From: Gambelia wislizenii
Taxonomy: Eukaryota; Chordata; Lepidosauria; Squamata; Crotaphytidae
Direction: 5' to 3'
Assembly (NCBI GenBank): GCA_030847615.1
Contig: JAUMIR010000004.1
Span: forward strand, 186,064,501 to 186,128,500
Length of the DNA stretch: 64,000 nt
The notes beneath the pieces are model-generated. The model worked only from the letters and a program-made list of their open reading frames with translations. It did no database searches and was not told the DNA's origin. The position numbers were made by a program, and so were the translations under genes. Every line of letters starts with the position of its first letter. The first letter of the stretch is position 1. This document shows positions 32,791 to 42,890 of this stretch, piece by piece.

Positions 32791-32874
32791 TAAACATCTG
32801 ACAAATACTTAGGCTTGGAATTTGATGAGTTCCAATTATAGGAACAGAACTCATCTAGGACATCCCTGTTTGTA

Positions 32875-33105
32875 ACCTGAATAGCCAAAAGGCACCAGAT
32901 CCTCTCTGATCTTTGAAGCTAATCAGGGTCAGTCCTGGTTAGTACATGTATGGGAGGCTGCCAATGAATACCAAGTGCTGTAGGTTATATTTCAGAGGAA
33001 GGAACTGGCAAAGCCACCTCTGAGTATTCCTTGTCTAAGAAAACACTATGACATTCATGAGGTCTCCATAAGTTGACAGATAACTTGAAGGCATATGCAC
33101 AGACA
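32875..33105 (+). repeat. 5S-rRNA-derived SINE with Sauria-type core and tail
   Basis: The head is clearly 5S rRNA: CCAGATCCTCTCTGATCTTT, GAAGCTAATCAGGGTCAG, CCTGGTTAGTACATGTATGG, GAGGCTGCCAATGAATACC and AAGTGCTGTAGGTT correspond to the internal control region and 3' half of 5S RNA. It continues into the Sauria-like core (GAGGAAGGAACTGGCAAAGC) and ends with CCATAAGTTGACAGATAACT and TGAAGGCATATGCACA. The internal 5S promoter would allow RNA polymerase III transcription in an intact copy; this one is mutated. SINEs with this structure are described in squamates. Confidence 0.85.
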
Positions 33106-33698
33106 TTTGTGACATTATGTCTGGTGGTTTAATTAAGAGGGAGAATGTGCAGTTAAGTTGAAGTTAATGTATGTGGTCTTCCACCAATTTGTTTTGATTA
33201 CCATGTGCAAGTGAGGATGCCTCCAGTCCATCCCCTACTATTTTTCATATATACACCACAGAGCTAATCTCTATTTAGACATTCAGCAATCTACTTTAAA
33301 TTAACATGTAAAAAATGGGGAATGTACTGCCCTCCCTCATTTCCAGCACTCTCTTCATGTACAGAGTGATAGTCCAGAGTGGAGATGCTTTTCTTCAGAG
33401 TTTAGAATTGCATGGAGAATTTCCATGAGTAGAGGAGGCTCTCTTCTTCAGACAGTTGCTCTCCACATGAAAAGAGTGGTGATGAAGGGCATGGAGCTGA
33501 CATATTCCTCTCCTCTTTTTAAAAGAACTTTTAAAGTACTGAACTCCAGAATAGGAGTAGCAACAAAGGGGGTCACTGCTATATCTGAGAGGAGTGTGAG
33601 ATTCAAGTCCTGCTTTTGCATGTGACATTATGGTTCATGGGATGTAATTCCATAGGCAACTGATAATTTCTTTCCCATCCTCACACCTCCTGGTGCAG

Positions 33699-33912
33699 CT
33701 AAATAACCTGGAAGAGATACATGATCAGATCAGTGGCATGGCACGATGTCCATACAGCCCCCAGCACAACTCCACAGCTCTCCTAGCAGCTACTGGTGAG
33801 TTATATGCTGCAACCGTCATGGACTTTCCAGGAAGAGATCCTGCAATTTATCGCAGCTTGGGGATTCTTCCTCCTCTTCGGACTGCACAGTACAACTCCA
33901 AGTGGCTTAATG
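33699..33912 (+). CDS. SEMA5A: Semaphorin-5A internal exon (sema domain)
   Basis: The 214-bp exon encodes 71 residues plus one base. It opens LNNLEEIHDQISGMARCPYS and contains HNSTALLAATGELYAATVMD, DFPGRDPAIYRSLG and LRTAQYNSKWLN, which are nearly invariant in semaphorin-5A. The RCPY and RDPAIYRS blocks are general semaphorin motifs. NST is a sequon. Human has NLTEI where this has NLEEI, so one glycosylation sequon is absent here. Acceptor AG at 33697-33698, donor GTGAGT at 33913. It enters in phase 0 and leaves in phase 1, splitting the Glu codon shared with the next exon. Confidence 0.96.
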
Positions 33913-34154
33913 GTGAGTACAGGGAAGATGCATTGTTACCATGGTTATATATTGTTTTGAAGAAGCTGAGTTGCTTCATTGTGAGAGAAAAACACATTTG
34001 TTCATAATCCATGATGCTTCTGAAAGCTTCAGCCCTGGTTCCTGCAGATTTGTGTGGGTGGGTCCTAGACCCCCAAGCTAAAGGCTTAAAGTTGGCAATT
34101 CTAGAGGGAGAGAAAAGAAGAAAGGCATAAAGGTAGTAAGAGTGAAGGTGTTAA

Positions 34155-34315
34155 GAGTAAGAAGCCCACGTAGCAATAGCACTTACATTTCTATACTGCT
34201 TTATAGAGCTAAGCACTCTAAGCGGTTTCCAATGTGTTAGCTAATTATCCCCAACAAGCTGGGTACTCATTTTACCAACCTATGCAAGGATGGAAGGCTG
34301 AGTCAACCTGCATAA
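34155..34315. repeat. Unclassified dispersed repeat
   Basis: The text TTTCTATACTGCTTTATAGA, GCACTCTAAGCGGTTTCC, GTGTTAGCTAATTATCCCCA and GGATGGAAGGCTGAGTCAAC is a very common squamate and amniote repeat, related to the piece at 3731-3870. I cannot assign it to a named family by eye. It sits in the intron between the exons at 33.8 and 35.2 kb. Confidence 0.5.
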
Positions 34316-34390
34316 AGCCATAGCTTAGTGGCAGAGTTTGTGCTTTGCCTCCCAGATTCAATCCATGACATCTTTAGAAAAAAATATAAT
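34316..34390 (+). repeat. tRNA-derived SINE head
   Basis: CATAGCTTAGTGGCAGAGTT has a box-A-like tRNA sequence, and CCCAGATTCAATCCATGACA has a box-B-like GATTCAATCC about 40 bases later. This matches the non-Sauria tRNA SINE of squamates, the same family as the antisense fragment at 10155. The body is missing. Confidence 0.5.
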
Positions 34391-35043
34391 TGATATGTAG
34401 ATTCTTGCCAGTCTATGGAGAATTGCTGTAGCACATACCTCCCTGCATCCTTTTCTGTGACATTGTCATCAACAATATCAACATCATCATATTAATGTAC
34501 ATAGCACTTTATAGGATTCCACAAGCAAACAAGTAATGAAGGGAAAGATGAGCTCTTGCTACCAAGGAATTGACAATGTGGTAAGAAATGGGGAAGGGGA
34601 GAGAGAGGTGGCAAGGGACAAATGTATGAAATACAGTTGCACATGTTTAAGATTGTTACAAGTAGGAAAGGGGACTAAGGGGTTTCTCAAAAGGCCTTGT
34701 AGAAATGGTGAGTTTTGGAGATGTAGGTCTAATTCTGGATTGGCCATTTCAATCATAAAGGGAAATAAGGATGGATGAGTGGAGTCAATGAAGTGAGCGG
34801 ACATCTATAGGACAAGGTGAGAGTGGAGGAGCAAAGTTCACCTCCCATATCTAAATATGTTTGAAAAAGTTCCTAAGATTTTGAATATCCTAAATATTGT
34901 TGCATTCAGAATTAGATGTCTAATATTTAAACAACAACACTAATCCAGGTGTAAAGTTTTCTTCCTTGTGAGGGAAAAAGCTACACTAAAATGAAAAAGT
35001 TATTTTCCTGTAATGCCCACCCTTCTCCTAAAATGTATTTCAG

Positions 35044-35329
35044 AACCAAATTTTGTGTCTTCCTATGACATTGGAAACTTCGTCTATTTCTTCTTCCGAG
35101 AGAATGCTGTGGAACATGACTGTGGGAAAATAGTATTTTCTCGGGCTGCTCGAGTTTGTAAGAATGACATTGGGGGCAGGTTTTTGCTGGAGGACACCTG
35201 GACCACCTTCATGAAAGCTCGTCTGAACTGTTCCCTCCCTGGAGAAATTCCATTTTACTACAATGAATTACAGAGTACGTTCTTCCTGCCAGAACTGGAC
35301 TTAATCTACGGGATCTTTACCACCAATGT
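35044..35329 (+). CDS. SEMA5A: Semaphorin-5A internal exon (central sema domain)
   Basis: The largest exon here, 286 bp, encodes 94 whole residues plus partial codons at both ends. It includes PNFVSSYDIGNFVYFFFREN, VEHDCGKIVFSRAARVCKND, GGRFLLEDTWTTFMKARLNC and FFLPELDLIYGIFTTN. The FFFRE, SRAARVCKND and TFMKARLNC blocks are the strongest semaphorin signatures; the cysteines form conserved disulphides. NCS is a sequon. Acceptor TTTCAG at 35038-35043 (phase 1), donor GTATGT at 35330 (phase 2). The weaker GTATG donor still fits the consensus, and reading past it gives YVAYAV then a stop, as expected for an intron. Confidence 0.97.
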
Positions 35330-36300
35330 GTATGTAGCTTATGCAGTATTTTTATTTCTCAACTGTTCAGAATAAACTTGAGGAAGAGGTTTGGTGGTGG
35401 TCCATACCTCCTAGGAAACATGTACAGTGGAACAGTGGGCTATCCTAAAAACAGAACTGATACTAAAAACTATACCCAAGGGAATTAAGCAGAGAGTGTT
35501 GAAATACACTTATTCATTGCTTTTAGAAGGGCAATAACATGAAGGCATTTAAACTTCCTAAGCTAGAAAGCTTTCCTTGGCAGAGCCTCTAATTTAGCAG
35601 AAATTAAAGGAGAATGGAAAAGTATTTGTCTCCTTCACTTTTCACTATAACAATAATGTACTTTTATAAACAAAAAAATTGAGAAAATAATCAACACACT
35701 GCAGCACTAATATTATAAAGTGGAGGAGAGCTCTTGGTTAGAGAGACAAAGGGCCTACAAAGTGATACCTTGTTGCTTGAACATCTTTAAGGATGATCTG
35801 GTTCATGTGGGCTTCACAAGGAAGGGAACCTAGTTCCAGTTTGAGGGTGTTATAGTGGGGAAGGTGTTGCCTTATGTCCCAGCAAACTAGCCTTCAAGTG
35901 CTGCTGAGAACTCAAGAGAGAACACCTCTCTCAAAGATAGGAATGACCATGTGGAGCCAGGCAGAAAACAATGTGCCTTCAGTAACCTGGTGTCCTTTCC
36001 AAGTATACAAGTATAACAATATGATTCTACTGGTTTGGAGACTGTGCCTGCATGAGCTAGGAGTTTGGAGACTGCAGGAGCTGGGAGGAGGAGGGGAGGG
36101 GGAAAGGGGGGGAGAGTGAGAGTTGTGGGGGGGCTGCCATTCATGGTGGGGTGGTTATTTAAGTTGCGGGTGTTGCTGGACTCCTTGCAGTTGCTTGCAG
36201 AGGCTTGCGGTGTAAAACTGGTTTTTATTTTTATATGAGCTTTCATGGAAATAAACCCACTGCTTCAGATGCAGCACAGAGTGACATTAAAGACCACTTT

Positions 36301-37887
36301 GGTGCCAGTTACACGGCAGTTCTTGTCACGGGGCGTACCGGGACTTCCTGATCCTGTATTCATCCCGCGCTGTTTAAACGATTTTTGTCCCTCTTATGGA
36401 AATTCCGGAAGATCCCGTGATTCATATTTACACGGCATCAGGTCCCGTATTTTTTCATTTATCCCTCACTCTTATATCGCGTGCTTTTGCTGTTTACACA
36501 TGTTTAACGTACTCGGACTTTTTTTTTTTTGGCTGTCAATCAAGGATGTGATTACTTGTGTTTTAGAGTTCCGTGCCACGAGCGATGCTATTGGCTGGCT
36601 TGGGGGGGGGGAGATCAGTTGTTGCTGGAGAGTGGGGGAGAGATCAAAAGCAGAGCGGACTGGAGTCCATGCAGCCCAAGCCAGTACAAGCCTGAGTGCA
36701 GGGGGCATAGGCTTGCGTTTCTCCTGTCTCTTTAAAATGTTAACCCTTTAAGCAGAGGCAGCTGTGGAGTGAAGGTTTCAAGCCAGTGACACACAAGGCA
36801 TTTTGAAAGACCCAGACGCTGGCATTTTTTACTGTGCGTTGAGGGAGGGGGTGAATGAATGTGTGATCTTTTGCTCAGGCGCTGGCATTTTTTACTGTGC
36901 CTTGGGGTGGTGGTGAATGTTTGATTATCTGTTCAGACCCAGGGAGGGGATCCAGGCAGGGAATGAATGGGCGATCCTCCGTATGTAGAAATCCATTGAA
37001 CAGGGTGATTTAGTACACGCACACACACAAACCTTCGTGAAGCTGGAAGGAGGCAGGAACGATCAGGGTTAAACCCTGTGCTTTCCTTTAGAAATCAAGC
37101 CGAGTGCAGTGGGGGGAGAGGCTTGTGATTGCCCCATCTCTTTAAAATGTTAACCCTTTAAGCAGAGGCAGCTGTAGAGTGAAGGTTGCAAGCCAGTGCA
37201 GGCAATCATAAAGGGACGACACACAAGGCATTTTAAAATACCCAGATGCCGGCATTTTTTACTGTGCCTTGTGGGGGGGGGAATGAATGAAAGTGTGTTC
37301 ATTCACTCAGATGCTGGTATTTTTTACTGTGCCTTGGGGGGTGATGAATGTTTGATTATCCGTTCAGACCCAGGGAGGTGATCAAGGCAGGGGATGAATG
37401 GGCGACCCTCTGCCCACCACGATCTCTTTGTAACATGCAGTTGAGGAACAGGTTAAAGCTGAAGGGTTTCAGTGTAGAAATCCATTGAACAGGGTTTAGT
37501 ACACACGTGCACACACACACACACACAAACCCTCGTGCAGCTGGAAGGGATGCCTTTGTTTTCAGCTGGTGAGGCTGGATCTGTTGAACGGGTGACTGAC
37601 CCCTCCTTTTCTGGTCACTGATTTCTGAGCCCGCCCCCCAGTCACCATTTCCGGTCATCCCCTAGTACCGAGATAGCTTGTCCCGGGCTGTTTACATTTC
37701 CGATTTTCTGAATCCTCCAGTGACTTTTTTAAAAACCGGCACAAACCACAGGACTGGAAGTCCCGCAGGTTGAGGGATAAAATGTGGCCCCCCTTCCGAA
37801 AATCACGTGCCCGACCCGATGTACGTGTAAACAACCAGGGTTTGACACAAATTCTTCCCACTACATTTTCATTGTGTAAATGGCACC
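36301..37887. repeat. 1.6 kb non-autonomous inverted-repeat element with internal duplication
   Basis: The termini are inverted repeats: GGTGCCAGTTACACGGCA at the left and TTGTGTAAATGGCACC at the right. Each is bordered by TTT (36298-36300 and 37888-37890), possibly a 3-bp target duplication. An internal tandem duplication has a period of 410 bp: TTTAAAATGTTAACCCTTTA at 36731 recurs at 37141. Within each copy the block GGCATTTTTTACTGTGC recurs twice (about 36823, 36885, 37252 and 37318). No transposase motif was found, although one frame is open from 36245 to 36751. Superfamily is uncertain (hAT or Harbinger-like). Confidence 0.65.
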
Positions 37888-37936
37888 TTTGTCTGAGGCA
37901 CAGAGAATGAGAGATGGGATCTGGGATTTTTGTGTG

Positions 37937-37990
37937 GGTGCACATGTGCCTTCAAGCTGCCTTTTGACTTATGGCAACCCCATGTACTCC
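37937..37990 (-). repeat. Sauria/5S SINE tail fragment, antisense
   Basis: GTGGGTGCACATGTGCCTTC, AAGCTGCCTTTTGACTTATG and GCAACCCCATG are the inverted 3' end of the Sauria-type tail (CATAAGTC then TTGAAGGCAC). It directly follows the 1.6 kb element. Only about 55 bases remain. Confidence 0.65.
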
Positions 37991-38059
37991 AAAAATAAAA
38001 ATGAGATGTGGGTGTTTATTCAGGATACTAAATTCATTGAGAAATATGGTGATATAATT

Positions 38060-39314
38060 CCACCATAAGTGGGATGTTCCTCTGCTTAATTAGACTGTGG
38101 CTAGTTCATACATGTGCTTCATGAGCTACCTTATGTATTGTTACTTGCAGCATAAATCTAAAGCAAAATTACGTGCACTAAATAGCATTGCAGCATGAAG
38201 TGGACATCTTCTAGACTGTTTTGCAAAGTTGAAAAATGAACACAGAACTCCCACACATCATAGTCTTTAGGTAAAGGCTGTAAATGTTTCAGTTTCTCTT
38301 ACCATGTCAGCACCTTTTCATTGCATCAGTTAGTGAATTTGGATTATATTTCTCACTTAATATATGTTCAGATAATCAGAAACATTTTTTCTCTGCACAC
38401 ATGGAGATGTAATTATTACAGTGGCAAAACACTCTCACATTGTAGTTACTTAATTTTTGTCCTCCTCATCCTTTCCATCCTATCTTAATGATAAGACAAT
38501 TTGTTACTCAGTTTTGTTACCTACCCTGACACCCCCAGCCCCATATCTATAGTAACATCTATAGTAATTATTGGCAATATTTAATAATTAGGTTAACATG
38601 TGGCCTTCCATGCAGTGTGGCAATTAATAAAAACCTGGGAAATTCCCCATCTAGGAAACCCAAAGACAAGCACAACAGGGCTCTTTGCGGCTGTGGGTGC
38701 TGTGGGTGCCTTGGGTTTGTAAATGGCACTAAAACCTCATTCTGCTTGTATGTGTGTGTTTGCTTTTCAGTAATTATTAAGGTGCAGAGGGGCCCATTTA
38801 TTTATAAAGGGGCAGGTTTTTAGTTTGCAGAAGGAACAACATCACACCCTTTATGCAACCCGGCTAAAAGAGGAGCATATTTTTCCTCTGAAGCACTTCT
38901 TGCCTCTTGAAAATAATTTAGCAGCAATTTATTTTTTAAAAAAATGTGGATTGGCTGATGGGGAGGGGGAGAAAAGGAGGTATGTGAAGGTAACAGTTTT
39001 CAAAGCATGTATAAATACATCTTAAAGTATTTAAGAGAAAGTGACATTCAGAGCATTTCTGACACAACCCCTAGTTCTGATGCCTTTAAAGTGGGAGTGG
39101 GAGAGGTGAAGCACAGGACATTCCACAGTCCTGAACTCCCACAGTCCTTCACTACTAGCTAGGCTGGCTAGGACTGGTGGAAGTTCCAGTCCAATAAACA
39201 TTTGGAGGGCCACATATTCCTCTATCATGGCTGAAAGGTAACAAGAACCAATTCATCAAATTTCATTCTGAAATGCAATGGAAGTCAAGTAATTCATGTA
39301 AGTTGACTATACGG
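38060..39314. other. Intron, repeat-poor; one hAT-like scrap
   Basis: No exon is present. Around 39140-39215 a scrap of the hAT-like foldback element seen at 25999 is visible (GGCTGGCTAGGACTGGTGG, GAGGGCCACA). The sequence 38580-38800 (CAATTAATAAAAACCTGGG, CAGTAATTATTAAGGTGCAG) is free of repeats and homeodomain-site-rich, which is suggestive but not evidence of conservation. Confidence 0.35.
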
Positions 39315-39535
39315 GTGTGTATATGCCTTCAAGTCGCCCATCAACTTATGGCAACCCTATGAATTCCATAGAGTTTTCTTAGACAACAGCTGCTCAGAAG
39401 TGGTTTTGTCAGTTCTTTCCTCTGAAATATAGCCTATAGCACCTGAGATTCATCCAACTACTAACCAGGGCTGACCCTGCTTCGCTTCCAAGATCAGACA
39501 GGGTCTGGTGCCTCCAAGGCACTTATGCTGCATAG
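39315..39535 (-). repeat. 5S-rRNA-derived SINE, antisense
   Basis: Read on the minus strand it has the 5S RNA head (TGCCTTGGAGGCACCAGACC, CTGTCTGATCTTGGAAGCG, AAGCAGGGTCAGCCCTGG, TTAGTAGTTGGATGAATCTC, AGGTGCTATAGGCTATATTT). The core follows (GAGGAAAGAACTGACAAAACC), and the tail ends TTGATGGGCGACTTGAAGGC. The structure is the same as at 32875, in opposite orientation. Confidence 0.85.
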
Positions 39536-40014
39536 GTCAGCTACATTCTGGTTATTGTGGTAGTCCAGTCATAGAACCTGGGAGCTCATTCCTAGGAAAA
39601 ATATTTTTTTGGTAGTGTATTATGTGTGTTTTGGTTGTCTATTTAGTTTTATTTAAAATTGGGTGAATGTAGTTGAGAAAATATGTGTATTAACTTTATT
39701 TGTGCTTAGAAATTACATAGTTAATTAACTATAATAGTCATAGAAAAAGTAGGAGTGGCCCTTTAGAAACAATCCAGTCCAATCTAACCTTGTATGTGTA
39801 ATTTCCTCTTTCCCTTTTCTAAGGGGGAATCCAGATGGGTGTCATTTTTCACCCGCTCTTTCACTTGTGTCCAAAATGCCATTTTCTCTTCATCATAGTC
39901 TGTGACATTTCAAGCTGTTTGCAGAGTCCAAATAGAAGCTATTTTGATGTCTTTATAGTTGTTTGAATCCATGTGCTCATTTGCCAAGGGACTATTGTTT
40001 TATACAAAATAGTG

Positions 40015-40116
40015 AACAGCAAGGTTTGCTTTTTGCAATTAAAAAAAATATATATTTTCAAGTCGTGGTTGGTTGAATCGGTGGATAAAGAATCTGTGGA
40101 TATGGAGGGCTGACTG
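40015..40116. repeat. Tigger-like MITE, one end only
   Basis: GTGGTTGGTTGAATCGGTGG, ATAAAGAATCTGTGGATATG and GAGGGCTGACTG are the terminal portion of a Tigger-type element, ending in the expected GGGCTGACTG. The opposite end is not recognisable. Confidence 0.6.
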
Positions 40117-41229
40117 AATGTCTTCATTTTTCACACTTTTGCAGATGCTTAATATGTTATTGCTCCCCTGGTTGCTATAACAGATGTAACATGTAGAATG
40201 GGTCTCTACAGGAGGGAAGGCCCCTTCTGATACATACAAGAAAACTGTTCAGCATTGACGACCCCTTCCAGACCCAACCCTAAAAGCTGACTTCAAAAAG
40301 GGGTGCTGTATGTATACTTGCCTCTACTGTGGGGCACATTTCTAGTATTAGGAGGTAGCATGCAGATGGTAGGTCTGGGATGAAGTCACTTGGTGGGATG
40401 GTTTTCTCTGTTAGCAGGGTACAGTGAAATAAATAGTATAAGAACTTTATCTATTTGCCCTCTGCAATCAATAGAAATAAGCTTCAAAGTGACTGCAGAT
40501 TGCTGCTAGTTTAACAAAACAATATGGAGGCTGATGCCTAGCATGTGGTTTAGCATGTACTCTCTGAACCAGCTGCCTTTCTAAAGACTTGTTCAAGCAG
40601 CAGTATAAGTTGGGGTAATACACTTGCTCTATGGGCCACTGGATAGAAGTTTCACCTAACATTATTTTTTTAGGGGACAAAGTCTAATAGTGCCTATCTA
40701 TTTCTCTTCTCGAAAAAAAGACCATTCCAAGGTTTTTTTCCATGAATAAAGAGATTAAAGTATTCCCACGTAGCCTCTTTCACTCTGCATGGAACTATCT
40801 TTTCTCTTGCTTCAATGAAACTTTTTTTTTACCAATATCCTTAAAATTCCCAGTTCAGTCTGCTGTTCTGCTGAGTTTGTTGAACTTGTGCTTTTATGAC
40901 AGCACCAGTTTGCTGTACACTCCTGTTTTTTGTAGCCACTTAACACAAAGCTCTTTTGCTTAGCTCAGTATTGAATCTGCTTACTGCTATATGTTACGCT
41001 GTCTTCCCCACAGGGTACAGCCTTTGAATAACCAGTCTATCCAAATGCATTGATGATCTTAAACAAATGTTTGTTTTATTTAAGAAACAGGCATGCTTGT
41101 CAGTCAAGAAGCATTGAGATGGTGCTCTGTAGCAGCAGCCTGGAGTTCTTAGGCTTACCTTGAACTCAGCTGAACCTAAACAATTTGTGAATATGTGAAG
41201 TCAAAGGCTTTCACAGCTGGCATCTATAG

Positions 41230-41293
41230 ATTTTCCTTTGGTTTTTTCCTAGGCTGTGACGGCCTCACAGCCTGAAAAAAACCAAAGGAAAAT
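41230..41293. repeat. Hairpin with about 30-bp arms
   Basis: The arm starting ATTTTCCTTTGGTTTTTTCC (41230-41259) is matched by its inverted copy ending AACCAAAGGAAAAT (41265-41293) with a five-base loop. The right arm with its flank (GACGGCCTCACAGCCTGAAA) matches the end of the repeat at 45425-45740. The hairpin therefore consists of two inverted copies of that repeat's terminus. Confidence 0.75.
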
Positions 41294-41534
41294 ATATTTG
41301 TGAATAACTTCCGTGAAAGGTTTAATTCTCACCGTTTGCCTAAGTGGATGGGTCCCTTCTGGGACAAAGGTGTCATATAAAATAAATAAATAAAAATAAC
41401 TGTTTAAAAAAAAATTCTGGTGCTGAAGGAGTGTTCAGCCCTCCTTAGATTTGGAACTATTTCTTAAGATGGATACGTGAGCCACAACATTATTGGTGCT
41501 TTGATTGTTTATGTTGTTAATTTGTTTATTGTTC

Positions 41535-41830
41535 TCTTATTTATTTATATCCTGCCTTTCTCTCAGCCCATGAGACTCAAGTTGGCTTACAAAAGTTTAA
41601 AAAGGCAGAACCAAAAGTGTGCATCATACAGAAGTTAAAATACATTGAAACTATCAATGGAATTAAGAGCCATTAAAAGCATGTCCATTAAAAAGAAAGC
41701 AAACATAGACAGTGCAGCACATTTTAGACGACCTTTCCCCATGAACAAAGGCCTGCCAAAACAAGAAAAAGTCTTCACTTACACACCTCATTAACAATTG
41801 GCAAACTACTTCACTTTTGTTTTCTTTGGG
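41535..41830 (-). repeat. Antisense LINE-derived repeat with TTTA tail
   Basis: TATTTATTTATATCCTGCCT, TTCTCTCAGCCCATGAGACT and CAAGTTGGCTTACAAAAG are the inverted 3' end of an L2-type LINE. The following sequence, up to about 41830 (AAAGGCCTGCCAAAACAAG), corresponds in kind to the antisense repeat at 4298-5150. No coding relic is readable. Confidence 0.45.
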
Positions 41831-41911
41831 GGCCAAGTACATATTACATGCTAACACAAATAAGACTGCCCCAATATCTTTATTTTAAAAAGGAACACTG
41901 AGGGGTTGTCT

Positions 41912-42110
41912 AAACAGCTAAAATACTCCTCACAGAATACAAGGAGAATATGACCTGTTTTAATGGCATCCCTCATCCTATCACTGTATTCGGAAGGAGG
42001 GGGTCTAAATACACCATATACTCTTCAGGAAAAGTCTTTGCTGCTTTCCCCAGAGTTTTAAAAAAGTGTGTGTCTGTGTGTGCACACGTGCATGCACCTG
42101 CATTCCTGCT
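41912..42110. repeat. Unclassified repeat, copy 1 of a local pair
   Basis: AATACTCCTCACAGAATACA then AGGAGAATATGACCTGTTTT and AATGGCATCC, followed by GGAAAAGTCTTTGCTGCTTT, are repeated in the same order and orientation at 42690-42890. The left edge, GGGTTGTCTAAACAGC, resembles the start of a DNA transposon. Confidence 0.6.
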
Positions 42111-42689
42111 TCTTGGGAACAAGGGGCACAAATTTATTTGCTTTCCCATATGAGCAGAAGCTAAAAGCTGATTTGCCAGATGAGTGCAGGGAGAGGGGCT
42201 TGTTAACAAACAAGGACCCAGAACCGCCATGTTTTTTTCCACCTTAGCAAGAGAGTGCCATTGCAATAAAATGCAGTTATTTTGGCTTTTTTGGTTTTCT
42301 ATTAAGGCAGAATATCACTCTATCATACCTTGGGGATAGTTTTTTTTTTTTTAAAGAATACTGTTTTGCAGCAGCAAATTGGTAAGTAAAAATGTAAGTA
42401 ATTCACTCGTGGCCGCCATCTTGATTCGCAGGCATGCCTGGTTGCACAGCAAATGGAGATAGCTTTGTATGCCTGTGATCTACCTAATTTAAAAAACAAA
42501 AACAAAAAAACATTAAGACAAATTGCAGCTGCTGTGAGTTGCCTTTACTGCAGAGCAATCCACTTCTTTTTGCCTTGTATAGACAACACCTATTTCAAGA
42601 GAGGGAAGTGTAGAATGGAGAAGTGGGATGGTTGGGTGGTAGATGTGATGTCATGGATTTTTGGGTATAAAATGTTCTTTAATTAACTA

Positions 42690-42890
42690 TCGGGTTGGCC
42701 AAATGGTTAAATAACTCCTCATGGAATGCAAGGAGAATCCTACCTGTGTTAATGGCATTCTGTGTGATTTCGCCACATTGTGAAGGAGAGAGGGAAAAAA
42801 AAAAAAAAAAGGCCAAAAACCTTGCCGGAAAAGCCTTTGCGGCTTTTCCTGACATTTTTTAAAAAAACAATGAGAGGGTGCACATTTCTG
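42690..42890. repeat. Unclassified repeat, copy 2 of a local pair
   Basis: AATAACTCCTCATGGAATGC, AAGGAGAATCCTACCTGTGT, TAATGGCATTC and GGAAAAGCCTTTGCGGCTTT parallel the copy at 41912. It contains a 16-base A run (about 42796-42811) not present in the first copy. The family is not identified. Confidence 0.6.

Larger units (their letters stand above)
29523..33698. other. SEMA5A: 4.2 kb intron of SEMA5A
   Basis: It begins GTAAGA and ends GGTGCAG. Main contents are an antisense CR1 split by a MITE (29990-30941), a sense CR1 (31494-32441), a Tigger MITE (32534-32790) and a 5S-derived SINE (32875-33105). The last 590 bases hold no recognised repeat. Confidence 0.7.

Noticed and set aside
36245..36751. 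168-codon frame that might be a transposase
   Set aside because: No catalytic motif or zinc finger is visible, the frame begins outside the element, and it is rich in simple sequence.
42410..42421. GCCGCCATCTTG (YY1-type motif) as a promoter mark
   Set aside because: A single motif in intron sequence with no CpG island or initiator context.
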